This document shows positions 1-6,158 of a stretch of DNA of 9,535 bases, piece by piece; positions within the stretch are counted from its first letter, which is position 1; each line of letters begins with the position of its first letter. The DNA comes from Streptosporangiaceae bacterium (GTDB lineage Bacteria > Actinomycetota > Actinomycetes > Streptosporangiales > Streptosporangiaceae). The stretch is taken from assembly GCA_030042885.1 (NCBI GenBank), contig JASHYW010000255.1, positions 1 through 9,535 of the forward strand. The letters are read 5' to 3'. Under the pieces are notes generated by a model that was not told the DNA's origin, did not search any database, and saw only the letters and a program-made list of their open reading frames with translations. A program made the position numbers and the translations under genes.

Positions 1-195
1 GTGGTGGCCGTGGGCGTCTGCGCCCTGCTCGGCCAGCAATGGGCCCGGTGGGTCGGCGTCATCGCCGCGATCATCAGCGGCATCGGCGCCTTCTTGTTCC
101 TGCCGTTCTACCCGCTGTGGTGCATCCTGGTCATCGCCGTCGACGTGATCATCATCTGGGCGCTGATAACCGCCCGCCAGTCGCAGTACACCTGA
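1..195 (+). CDS. DUF7144-type membrane protein, C-terminal part (5' end outside window)
   Basis: The frame is open from the window edge and ends in TGA at 193-195. The 64 visible residues carry two hydrophobic segments (about residues 16-36 and 39-58) joined by a short FLPFYPLW turn, after a G-Q-x-W-A-R motif. The pattern 'LLxGQxWAR..GxxxAxxxxxxxFxxLPxYPxWxxxVIAxDVxxIxAL' is characteristic of the C-terminal half of DUF7144 proteins, small actinobacterial integral membrane proteins of unknown function that are usually 120-150 residues with four membrane spans. The visible part therefore corresponds to the last two helices, and the GTG codons at 1 and 4 are probably internal valines. Such genes often lie among universal stress protein and DUF3040 genes, as here. 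The family call rests on recalled sequence pattern, not a search. Confidence 0.75.
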   Translation: MVAVGVCALLGQQWARWVGVIAAIISGIGAFLFLPFYPLWCILVIAVDVIIIWALITARQSQYT

Positions 196-214
196 TCCGC
201 CAGCCAGCCCGACG

Positions 215-640
215 ATGCACCTGCGCGCCGGCCGGCGGACCCTGCGCCGGATCGAAACGGACCTGACTGGCTGTGATTCAGAGCTGGCCGGGCTGTTCGC
301 GATGTTCACCCGGCTCACCCGGGACGAGAAGATGCCCGGCACGGAACGGCTGAGGGTCGGCCCGGTCCGCATGCTGGCGGCGCGGCTGCGCGGGGCAGCC
401 GGCCGGCGCCGGCCGGCTACGCGCTCACGCACCTGGCTCGGGCCGACCCTGCCGCTGGCCACCGCACTGGGGCTGTACTGCACGGCCGGTGCCGGCGGAA
501 TCCGGCGCTACGTGGCGCACGCTGGCCCGTCATCGGCGGATCACCGTCCGCACGGGAACTGGCGGCACACGGCAGCGAGGGCCGCTTGCGGCCTTGCCTA
601 CCAGAAGATGCACCTGACGCCAGCTTCATGTCCGTCGTGA
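215..640 (+). CDS. probable DUF3040 family small membrane protein
   Basis: 141 codons from an ATG at 215. The N-terminal half resembles DUF3040 proteins: a short basic helix (LRRIETDL) is followed by a D-S-E-L-A-G-L-F-A-M-F-T-R-L run and an E-K-M-P motif (residues 9-41), which matches the usual 'L.xIExxL...DPxLAxxFxxFxRL...ExMP' layout. An arginine-rich linker (about residues 50-73) leads to one moderately hydrophobic segment (about 76-95). DUF3040 proteins normally have two adjacent membrane spans; here the sequence after residue 96 becomes polar and low in complexity, so the C-terminus may be decayed or out of frame. The usual 'EQRxL' start is 'GRRTL' here, and no clear Shine-Dalgarno sequence precedes the ATG. 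The function of the family is unknown. It could be a pseudogene. Confidence 0.5.
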   Translation: MHLRAGRRTLRRIETDLTGCDSELAGLFAMFTRLTRDEKMPGTERLRVGPVRMLAARLRGAAGRRRPATRSRTWLGPTLPLATALGLYCTAGAGGIRRYVAHAGPSSADHRPHGNWRHTAARAACGLAYQKMHLTPASCPS

Positions 641-711
641 GTGCGATCGGCGCACCGGGCTCCGGCTGCCGCGAGGCATCGGAGCGAACCCCAGAACTTC
701 TCCCGAGGTAC

Positions 712-725
712 CGACCAAAAGGTCG
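712..725. promoter_or_regulatory. perfect inverted repeat upstream of the CMD-like/USP operon
   Basis: CGACC-AAAA-GGTCG: 5-bp arms around an AAAA centre, ending 21 bp before the ATG at 747 and just 5' of its AGGAGG. It could be an operator or a small mRNA hairpin near the ribosome binding site. No protein is known to bind it. A short palindrome can also arise by chance in this GC-rich DNA. Confidence 0.3.
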
Positions 726-746
726 CCCACAGATAGGAGGCAGATC

Positions 747-1076
747 ATGGCCAAAGGAGATGCGCCGGTGCTCGAGGCGCTGGCCGATATAAACAGGGTG
801 TCGCTAGAGAGGACCGAACTGGATCCGGCGTCGCTCATTCTCGTCCGCCTGGCGGCACTGGTCGCGGTGGACGCCCCGGCCGCGTCGTACCTGCTTCACC
901 TCGGGCCCGCCGCTGCGGCCGGCGTGACGCTGGACCAGGCCCAGGACGTGCTGGTTGCGGTGGCGCCGATCGTAGGCACGCCCCAGACGCTGGCGGCAGC
1001 CGCCAAGATCACCGAGGCGCTCGGCCTGGCGATCAACCTGGCCGAGCAGGACACGGAGCAGGACCAAGACGCCTGA
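747..1076 (+). CDS. carboxymuconolactone decarboxylase-like (CMD-like) small protein
   Basis: 109 residues. The start is well supported: a strong Shine-Dalgarno AGGAGG (735-740) lies 6 bp before the ATG. The protein is all-helical in appearance. It has an N-terminal 'PVLEALADI' helix, then 'ASLILVRLAALVAVDAPAAS' and 'GVTLDQAQDVLVAVAPIVGTP', the signature arrangement of a group of actinobacterial proteins annotated as the CMD family (AhpD-like fold). True AhpD enzymes have a redox CxxC motif. This protein contains no cysteine at all, so peroxidase chemistry is excluded and an enzymatic role is doubtful. The acidic C-terminal tail (EQDTEQDQD) is typical of the group. It is first in a probable operon, with 10 bp to the universal stress protein gene. 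Its role is unknown. It is a distant paralog of the genes at 6159 and 9172. Confidence 0.82.
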   Translation: MAKGDAPVLEALADINRVSLERTELDPASLILVRLAALVAVDAPAASYLLHLGPAAAAGVTLDQAQDVLVAVAPIVGTPQTLAAAAKITEALGLAINLAEQDTEQDQDA

Positions 1077-1086
1077 TCTCGCAGAG

Positions 1087-1596
1087 ATGGCAGGGAATGA
1101 CGGCCGGGCGGGCGGCCGGATCGTGGTCGGCGTGGACGGCACCGCGACGTCGGCCGCCGCGGTCCGCTGGGCGATCCGCGAGGCACGGCTGCGGCAGGCC
1201 AGCTTGCATCTCGTCTCGGCCGCCGATTCACGCCAGGGCGGCCGCGCGGCATACGCCCCCGCACCCGGCCCGCCGCGGCCGGAGGCGGACAATCCCCTCG
1301 GGGCGGCGCTACACGCCGCGGAACAGCAGGCAATCCAGGCGCTGCCTGCGGCGCGCCTGTCATCGGAACTAGCCGACGGACCACCGGCCCGGGTTCTGAT
1401 CGACCGGTCAGTTCGCGCCGATTTGCTCGTCCTCGGCAGCGCCTATCAAGAAGGCCAGGCCACGATCCAAGCGCCGCCGGTTATGGGGCCTGTGGCGCGA
1501 GCGTGCCTGCAGCGGGCCGCATGCCCCGTGGTGTTCGTATCGGCCTCGAGCATGCCCGGCACCATCAGCGGCAGGCGGCCGCCGTCCCATGAATAG
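1087..1596 (+). CDS. universal stress protein (UspA family)
   Basis: 169 residues. The N-terminal strand RIVVGVDG (11-18) is followed by a helix 'SAAAVRWAIREARLRQASLHLV', and the C-terminal 'ADLLVLGS...ACLQRAACPVVFV' (111-151) completes the alpha/beta Usp fold. ATP-binding members carry G-x2-G-x9-G-[ST] after the 'VLGS' strand. Here that stretch reads GSAYQEG...MGPVA: the second glycine is replaced by Tyr and the final G-[ST] is G-P, so nucleotide binding may be lost or altered. The length is slightly above the usual 140-150 because of a Pro/Ala/Arg-rich insert at about residues 50-70. The gene starts 10 bp after the CMD-like stop and its end overlaps a possible start of the next gene (ATGAATAG), suggesting cotranscription. 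In actinobacteria, Usp proteins serve stress and hypoxia survival; the exact role here is unknown. Confidence 0.85.
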   Translation: MAGNDGRAGGRIVVGVDGTATSAAAVRWAIREARLRQASLHLVSAADSRQGGRAAYAPAPGPPRPEADNPLGAALHAAEQQAIQALPAARLSSELADGPPARVLIDRSVRADLLVLGSAYQEGQATIQAPPVMGPVARACLQRAACPVVFVSASSMPGTISGRRPPSHE

Positions 1597-1612
1597 ATTG
1601 GGGAGTCGAAGC

Positions 1613-2443
1613 ATGGCCATGCTTGCGCTCGGTGTGCTAATGGTAATGCTTTCTATGCTCCTGGCTGTTACTATTCACTTTAGGCACTTCTACGAACTGC
1701 TCGTTCTCGGGCAGTTCATCGCCATGTATGGATTGCCTAGTACCAGGCTCTGTCGGCGGCTTTATGCGCCACTATACCTAATTCTTGCCGGTGCTGGCGT
1801 GATTGCCGACCTGATTATGGGGAGATACATAGGGAGGTTCTGGCACTATAACCATTTCGGCTTGGCTGACTATCTTATCCTCTATGCCTTTACTTACCCG
1901 GTGGCGGGGATAGTGATGGTTCAGTCGTTCTGGGTGGTAAGAGCACTATTGCTACTTATAAGAGAAAGGCCGGACTGGAGCCGCGCTCTCAGCGTACCGC
2001 AATATATTGCTGTTATCATATATTTGACGGTAGCGCTCCTGGCTGTCTTCGCCGAGGGCCTTATAGCTGGCAGCCAGAATCTGCTGGCTCTTGCCTATGT
2101 ACTGGCGGTCCTCCTCGCGTTCCTGGTGATAAGCTTTGTCACGACGCTGAACAATCACAGGACGGTAGTCGATGATGCGCGCAGCCAACCTCTTGGGATG
2201 CTTGCGGCCGTGTCGGCAGCCACTTACTTCAATGCATTCTTGCATGAAATACCGAACACATTTGCGCATGAGTGGACTTACACTAACTTCCCTCTTCCCG
2301 CCCTGAGCATCTTCGGCATCCCGGTAATTGCTCTGCTGGGATGGCCCCTCCTATTGCTGTTCCCCCTCTCGATACATTATTGGCTTAGCCCGGCCTTTCT
2401 GAGAGGATCATTACCCGCCAAGACCACGAAAGATCGAGGTTAA
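1613..2443 (+). CDS. polytopic membrane protein of unknown function, atypical composition
   Basis: 276 residues from ATG 1613, chosen because GGGGAG (1600-1605) sits 7 bp upstream. An in-frame ATG at 1589 overlaps the Usp stop but has no good Shine-Dalgarno. There are about eight hydrophobic segments (roughly residues 3-22, 26-41, 50-69, 84-115, 130-150, 157-178, 195-210, 229-257) and a basic C-terminal tail (KTTKDRG). Notable conserved-looking polar residues inside or beside the helices are GRFWHYNHFG (74-83), HEIPNTFAHEWTYTNFP (211-227) and GIPV...GWP (235-245). I do not recognise the family with certainty. The E-W-x-Y-x-N-x-P...GIPV...GW layout vaguely recalls CruF/lycopene-cyclase-type membrane proteins, but this is weak. 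Codon use differs sharply from the neighbours, with many ATA, CTA, AGA, AGG and T-ending codons, suggesting acquisition by transfer. One TTA codon lies near the end. Confidence 0.8.
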   Translation: MAMLALGVLMVMLSMLLAVTIHFRHFYELLVLGQFIAMYGLPSTRLCRRLYAPLYLILAGAGVIADLIMGRYIGRFWHYNHFGLADYLILYAFTYPVAGIVMVQSFWVVRALLLLIRERPDWSRALSVPQYIAVIIYLTVALLAVFAEGLIAGSQNLLALAYVLAVLLAFLVISFVTTLNNHRTVVDDARSQPLGMLAAVSAATYFNAFLHEIPNTFAHEWTYTNFPLPALSIFGIPVIALLGWPLLLLFPLSIHYWLSPAFLRGSLPAKTTKDRG

Positions 2444-2655
2444 GGCAGGGGCAACTCCAACATCCTTATCGTCACGAGGGAAAGGTAACCGCCACATCCC
2501 CCCACTCGGGTTGTGTGGAACTCGCGCCTTGCGACCAGCAGCTGCCGCAGAACCACCGTCCAGCCGTCCCGAGGTGCTCATGGGGTTCCATGACTATCCT
2601 GCCCACGGTAGCCACGCAGCTGCGCGTCGCCGGCGTTCAACGGGACCTACAGCCG
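2444..2655. other. convergent intergenic region
   Basis: 212 bp between two genes that point at each other. No coding signal is convincing. A possible imperfect hairpin at 2492-2518 pairs CCACA with TGTGG and CCC with GGG around an ACTC loop, with internal mismatches and no following T-run. It could act as a weak bidirectional terminator. A 10-bp palindrome CGCAGCTGCG lies at about 2613-2622 and is probably incidental. Confidence 0.3.
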
Positions 2656-3066
2656 CTACTTGGCCGCGCGTCGCCGCCAGCGCCTCCTGCGCAGGTGCAG
2701 ATGTCCGGGCTCCACGTGCAGGTAGTAGCGTTCGACCCCGACGATCAGGTCCTTGGCACCCTCTTTCAGGGCGCTCTTGGCCACTGCCAGCGTGATCGCC
2801 AACATGATTACGCCCACCTCGAAGCGGCGGTCCCACGCAAGACGTGCTACCGCGTATGCCGCGACCCCGTACCAGACCACTTGACGGGCCGGGTCTGCCT
2901 GCCGCGCTGACCCGGTGGGGGGCAGTGCAGCCCTGGCATCCTCCCCCCCTTGGGCCACCGGGTCCGCATGAGTCAGCTGCTCCACCGTTCCGGCCTGCGG
3001 CGAGCCCCGATCGGGCCACCGCGTAGCGGTCCTCTCCCGTGCGGCACTCTCAGCTTTCGCAGTCAT
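2656..3066 (-). CDS. small basic membrane protein of unknown function
   Basis: 136 residues read leftwards from ATG at 3066, with GGAG 5 bp upstream. The C-terminal 75 residues look like real protein: an aromatic/Ala-rich helix 'VVWYGVAAYAVARLAWDRRF' (63-82), a hydrophobic helix 'VGVIMLAITLAVAKSAL' (84-100), then 'KEGAKDLIVGVERYYL' and a strongly basic end (HLRRRRWRRR). This is compatible with a small inner-membrane protein with one or two spans and a cytoplasmic Arg tail. No known function is recognised. The N-terminal 20 or so residues do not look native. They align with the middle of the LAL regulators elsewhere in the window (LC-x2-GV...M..A...AAR...AT), so the present start lies in a regulator-gene remnant. 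The original start could have been further downstream, for example a GTG at about residue 28. It is a single gene, convergent with the upstream operon. Confidence 0.55.
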   Translation of the reverse strand: MTAKAESAARERTATRWPDRGSPQAGTVEQLTHADPVAQGGEDARAALPPTGSARQADPARQVVWYGVAAYAVARLAWDRRFEVGVIMLAITLAVAKSALKEGAKDLIVGVERYYLHVEPGHLHLRRRRWRRRAAK

Positions 3067-3218
3067 GGCCACTCCATCCGCACAGAGCCATGGACAGGAC
3101 GCAGACGGCGGTTGGGTCATCGGCCGTGCCGGGTCCCCGTCTTGCCAACGATCGACCACACCGGTCCACCGCTCGGCCTTTAGCATCCTGCTGGCTCGGC
3201 GCAGGCGCATCGGCCAAA
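3010..3218 (-). pseudogene. decayed fragment of a LAL-type LuxR regulator
   Basis: On the minus strand this stretch encodes KAERWTGVVDRWQDGDPARP, clearly related to AERWADTADRWQDGQASRP of the second regulator and AERWAEVVDHRQYGQASRP of the first. By hand count, 34 of 42 bases from the 'AERW' codons to 'DGG' match the second regulator (8200-8241), and the GTG-GTC-GAT codons match the first. Similarity continues upstream to 'TTGGCC' with a 2-base length difference, so the frame is broken. Downstream, the frame LCADGVAMTAKAESAARERTAT parallels LCQHGVKQMRADADEAARGFAAT. Only the helical (TPR-like) middle of the regulator survives. ATPase and HTH parts are not seen nearby. This is a third, opposite-strand LAL copy in the window. 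It overlaps the start of the minus-strand membrane gene. Confidence 0.7.
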
Positions 3219-3697
3219 GGGGACGAATTATCACTAAACCGGTCACAATGTGGGCGCTCGTGTCAGCGACCTCACAGCAGACGCAGATCGCCTGCCCGCT
3301 CAATGGCCTCCGAGCGCGAAGCCAGCGGACGGTAGCGACGATCGGCGGTGAGATAGCGAGTCTGTCTGCCTGCGCTTGCCGGCCCACCGCCGCTCCAGGC
3401 CATATAAGGATCCTTCAGCCCGCCGGACCCAGACGGCCGCCGCGACGAGGATCACTTTCCCGCGCGGGGAGCGAGCTGCGGCAGCGTCCGCTCGATCTGG
3501 GCGGCCTGGCAGGGCCGGCGTTCGTGCAGCATGCTATAGGTAACGTGTCCTCCCCTGGCGCCGGGGCATGGCGGGCCAGATCGCGCAGCACCGCCCGTGC
3601 CACCACGTGGCAAAGCCAGTGGTATCCGATAAATCTGACTCATTGGCGGTGTTGGCCGTGGCAATGAGAAAGTATTCACGTTCCGTCGACAGAGGGG
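3219..3697. other. gene-poor, degraded region
   Basis: No intact gene is convincing between the LAL remnant and the promoter of the first complete regulator. Several out-of-frame protein-like stretches exist on the minus strand. One is a 43-codon ORF at 3272-3403 ending RYRPLASRSEAIERAGDLRLL; another is the frameshifted ORF at 3452-3627. Both suggest eroded genes I cannot identify. A GATAAT on the minus strand (about 3226-3231) could be a -10 element for leftward transcription, but no good -35 is found. AAGGATCCTT at 3405-3414 is a perfect 10-bp palindrome without a known role. The long plus-strand frame across this region has Arg/Pro/Ser-rich low-complexity content and is not credible. Confidence 0.4.
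3452..3627 (-). pseudogene. possible frameshifted gene remnant, unidentified
   Basis: Two minus-strand frames look like parts of one protein. The first reads GYHWLCHVVARAVLRDLARH followed by APAPGED (down to about 3547). The second then reads YSMLHERRPCQAAQIERTLP followed by QLAPRAGK and a stop (ending at 3452). The switch falls near 3540-3548, where a single-base shift would join them into about 55 residues with helical, charged character. An in-frame TGA lies upstream and no credible start is visible, so the 5' end is also missing. I do not recognise the family. In high-GC DNA such apparent frames can also be accidental. Confidence 0.28.
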
Positions 3698-3703
3698 GAT
3701 AAT
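3675..3703 (+). promoter_or_regulatory. candidate sigma-A-type promoter for first LAL regulator
   Basis: TTCACG (3675-3680) and GATAAT (3698-3703) are separated by 17 bp, a good match to the TTGACA-N17-TATAAT housekeeping pattern in a locally AT-richer patch. Transcription would begin near 3710 and leave about 110 nt of leader before the regulator ATG at 3822. The leader contains two small inverted repeats: 3754-3773, and CCCTG/CAGGG at 3787-3791 and 3803-3807. Confidence 0.42.
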
Positions 3704-3753
3704 TCAGCCTGCTGTCAACGGAGTGGCTGGTGGGTCGCCCTCTGGCCCCACAC

Positions 3754-3773
3754 CTTGGGACCTTAGACCCAAG
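3754..3773. promoter_or_regulatory. DosR/DevR-box-like palindrome
   Basis: CTTGGG-N8-CCCAAG is a perfect 6-bp inverted repeat. Its inner 14 bases, GGGACCTTAGACCC (3757-3770), match the published DosR core GGGACTWWAGTCCC at 12 of 14 positions. DosR/DevR is the LuxR/NarL-type response regulator of the actinobacterial hypoxia/dormancy regulon, which includes universal stress proteins, so the neighbourhood fits. The site lies 52-65 bp before the regulator ATG and about 45 bp after the predicted start from the 3675-3703 promoter. It would therefore either repress that promoter or activate an unseen closer one. Alternatively it is an mRNA hairpin or a site for the LAL protein itself. Confidence 0.38.
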
Positions 3774-3821
3774 TGCTGCCTCTGTTCCCTGGCGCAGAGT
3801 CACAGGGTGGCAGTTATCACT

Positions 3822-6080
3822 ATGCGAGAACATGCCCGCCGCTTGCAGCAGGTAGGCGGGGCGCCACGTGAGCTGGTCGTGTCGAAGCTACGCCGTCCCC
3901 CGGTCCGCCCGGGGACTGTGCGGCGTTCGCTGCTGATCGAGCGGCTGGCGCGGGTTGATCCGCGTCCGGTTGTCTGGGTGGTGGCGCCGGCCGGGTACGG
4001 GAAGACGACGCTGCTGTCGCAGTGGGCCGAGCGCAGCGGCGAGGCGTTCGCGTGGGTGTCGCTGGACGAACGGGACAACGACCCGAAGGTCCTGCTCAGT
4101 TATGTCGCTGAGGCGCTGGACGCGGTTCAGCCGGTCGGCGGGCGGGTATTCCAGGCGCTGGGGTCCCCTGGCAGCTCGGTACCCGATTGGGTAGTGTCCG
4201 CGCTGGGGTTTGCCTTCTCGTCGGTGTCCTCGCCGGTGGTCCTGGTCCTGGACGACGTGCACGCGCTGCATCACGCCGAGTGCTGGGCTGCGTTGTCGGT
4301 GCTGGCCGACTACGTGCCGGCCGGCTCGCGGCTGGTGCTGGCCGGGCGAGGCAGGCCGTGGCTGCCCATCGCGCGGCAGCGCGCCTCGGGCAGGGTCTTG
4401 GAGATCGGCCCCGGGGACCTGGCGCTGTGCCAGGAGGAGGCGTCGTCCCTGCTGCGCAACGCGGGCGTGCCGGTTAGTACGGGCGAGGCGGCCGAGCTGC
4501 ACCGGCGGACCGAGGGATGGCCGGCCGGGCTGTACCTGGCGGCGCTGCGCCTGAGGGAGGGCGATCCGGCCGCAACCACGGCGAACGCGTTCGGCGGCGA
4601 TGACCGGCTGGTCAGCCAGTACCTGCAGTCGGAGTTCCTGGCACCGCTCTCCTCGCGTCAGCGGATGTTCCTGACCCGTGCCGCGGTGCTCGAGCGGATG
4701 TCCGGGCCGCTGTGCGAGGCGGTGCTGGACCAGCCCGGTTCTGCCGCGACCCTGGCCTATCTGGCGCAGTCGACCCTGCTGGTGCCGCTGGACCAGCAGG
4801 GGGAGTGGTACCGCTGCCATCGGCTATTCCGCGAGATGCTGCTGGCTCAGTTGCACCGCCTGGAACCTGACCTGATCCCCGTTCTGCGGCGGCGCGCGGC
4901 CGACTGGTGCACGGCGAACGGCCTGCCCGATGAGGCGCTGGAGTACTCGATAGCCGCCGGCGACATTGATAAGGTCGCTGGCCTGGTGGCGGGATGGGGG
5001 ATCCAGGCGTACCGGCAGGGCCGGGTCGCCACCATCGAGCGGTGGCTGCGGTGGCTGGAGGACCGGGGCGGTACGCAGGCACACCCGGCGGAGGCCGTCA
5101 TGGCCGGGTTCCTGTCCGCCCTAACAGGACGGGCGGCCGGGGCGGAGCGGTGGGCCGAGGTGGTCGATCACCGGCAGTACGGGCAGGCATCCAGGCCGGA
5201 GGATCCTGCCGCTGAATCCTGGGCCGCCCTGCTGCGCGCCTTGCTGTGCCAGCACGGAGTCAAGCAGATGCGCGCCGACGCCGACGAGGCCGCGCGCGGG
5301 TTCGCAGCGACGGGCGTGCCGGAGCCGGCCGCCGCGCTCATGCAAGGCGTCTCACGGGTCCTTTCCGGTGACCCCGACCGCGGTGATACGTTCCTTGCCG
5401 CTGCGGCCAGCGTCGCGGAGGTAACCGGCGCGCCCGATATCGCCGCGGTGGCGCTGTGCGAGCGGGCCCTGGTGGCGGTGGCCCGCGGCCAATGGGCCTG
5501 GGCCGAGGCCCTGGCCGGGCGGGCACGCACCGTCGTGGGGCGGGCCGGGATCGACGAGTACTACGCGACCCCGCTGGTCTGCGCGGTGCATGCCCGCACC
5601 GCCCTGCACCGGGGCGACATCGCAGCCTCGCGCCGGGAGCTGGTCAATGCCCAGCGTCTGCGGTCCTTGCTGACCTGCGCGCTGCCCCACTTCGCCGTCC
5701 AGGCCCGGATCGAGCTCGCCGAAATTCACCTGGCGCTCGGCGATCCGGCCGGCGCCCGCACGCTCATGCGGGAAATCGATGAGCTGCTCGGGTGCCGTCC
5801 CGACCTGGGGAACCTGACCAGCGAAGCCGGAGCCTTCCGGGCCCGGCTGTCGCAGGAGCACGATCCTGGCGTTCCCGGGGCCTCAGCGCTGTCCGCTGCC
5901 GAGCTCCGCCTGCTGCCGATGCTCGCCAGCCACCTGTCCTTCCCCGAGATCGCCGCGGAACTGTTCCTGTCCCGCCACACCGTCAAATCCGAGGCGGTCT
6001 CGATCTACCGGAAGCTGGGGGTCTCCTCGCGGACCCAGGCGGTCATGCGATGCCGCGAGCTAGGGCTGCTGCCGGGGTAA
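3822..6080 (+). CDS. LAL/MalT-type LuxR-family transcriptional regulator (STAND ATPase), copy 1
   Basis: 752 residues from ATG 3822. An in-frame GTG at 3723 would add 33 residues unlike the family and has no spaced Shine-Dalgarno. The 'SKLRRPPVRPGTVRRSLLIERL' stretch from about residue 21 is the usual entry to the MalT/LAL ATPase. Walker A is APAGYGKTT (55-63) and Walker B is VVLVLDDVH (139-147). A Leu-rich winged-helix/arm region follows (VLERMSGPLCEAVL), then TPR-like helical repeats (about 360-680), and a C-terminal LuxR/GerE HTH (about 688-752: LSAAELRLLPMLASHLSFPE, then SRHTVKSEAVSIYRKLG). Family members are ATP-dependent, ligand-switched transcription activators in the cytoplasm; the ligand is unknown. 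At 752 residues it is shorter than many LAL proteins (850-1000). It lies 78 bp upstream of a CMD-like gene in the same direction and is a close paralog of the gene at 6832. Confidence 0.9.
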   Translation: MREHARRLQQVGGAPRELVVSKLRRPPVRPGTVRRSLLIERLARVDPRPVVWVVAPAGYGKTTLLSQWAERSGEAFAWVSLDERDNDPKVLLSYVAEALDAVQPVGGRVFQALGSPGSSVPDWVVSALGFAFSSVSSPVVLVLDDVHALHHAECWAALSVLADYVPAGSRLVLAGRGRPWLPIARQRASGRVLEIGPGDLALCQEEASSLLRNAGVPVSTGEAAELHRRTEGWPAGLYLAALRLREGDPAATTANAFGGDDRLVSQYLQSEFLAPLSSRQRMFLTRAAVLERMSGPLCEAVLDQPGSAATLAYLAQSTLLVPLDQQGEWYRCHRLFREMLLAQLHRLEPDLIPVLRRRAADWCTANGLPDEALEYSIAAGDIDKVAGLVAGWGIQAYRQGRVATIERWLRWLEDRGGTQAHPAEAVMAGFLSALTGRAAGAERWAEVVDHRQYGQASRPEDPAAESWAALLRALLCQHGVKQMRADADEAARGFAATGVPEPAAALMQGVSRVLSGDPDRGDTFLAAAASVAEVTGAPDIAAVALCERALVAVARGQWAWAEALAGRARTVVGRAGIDEYYATPLVCAVHARTALHRGDIAASRRELVNAQRLRSLLTCALPHFAVQARIELAEIHLALGDPAGARTLMREIDELLGCRPDLGNLTSEAGAFRARLSQEHDPGVPGASALSAAELRLLPMLASHLSFPEIAAELFLSRHTVKSEAVSIYRKLGVSSRTQAVMRCRELGLLPG

Positions 6081-6096
6081 GGGCCGGTCTTTCATC

Positions 6097-6111
6097 CCAT
6101 CGAGCCGATGG
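6097..6111 (+). terminator. short perfect hairpin after first LAL regulator
   Basis: CCATCG-AGC-CGATGG forms a 6-bp perfect stem with a 3-base loop starting 17 bp after the regulator stop codon. No T-run follows, so it would be an attenuating or mRNA-stabilising hairpin, or a factor-independent terminator of the tract-less kind seen in high-GC bacteria. It may separate expression levels of the regulator and the CMD-like gene. Confidence 0.3.
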
Positions 6112-6158
6112 AACCCGCCGCGCGAGGTGGAATGTTACTTTGCGGCGAGCGGAGGTGC

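Noticed and set aside
1613..2443. assignment of the membrane protein as a carotenoid hydratase or lycopene cyclase
   Set aside because: Only a loose resemblance of the GIPV...GW region; no catalytic signature I can name.
2511..2910. two overlapping plus-strand frames opposite the minus-strand membrane gene
   Set aside because: No protein-like character or ribosome site. The minus strand gives the coherent helices.
3067..3387. N-terminal extension of the minus-strand membrane gene up to 3387
   Set aside because: The extension is LAL-remnant sequence plus non-homologous filler. ATG 3066 has a better-placed GGAG.
3065..3667. 200-codon plus-strand frame in the gene-poor region
   Set aside because: Low-complexity Arg/Ser/Pro composition, and it is antisense to the recognisable LAL remnant, so not a credible gene.
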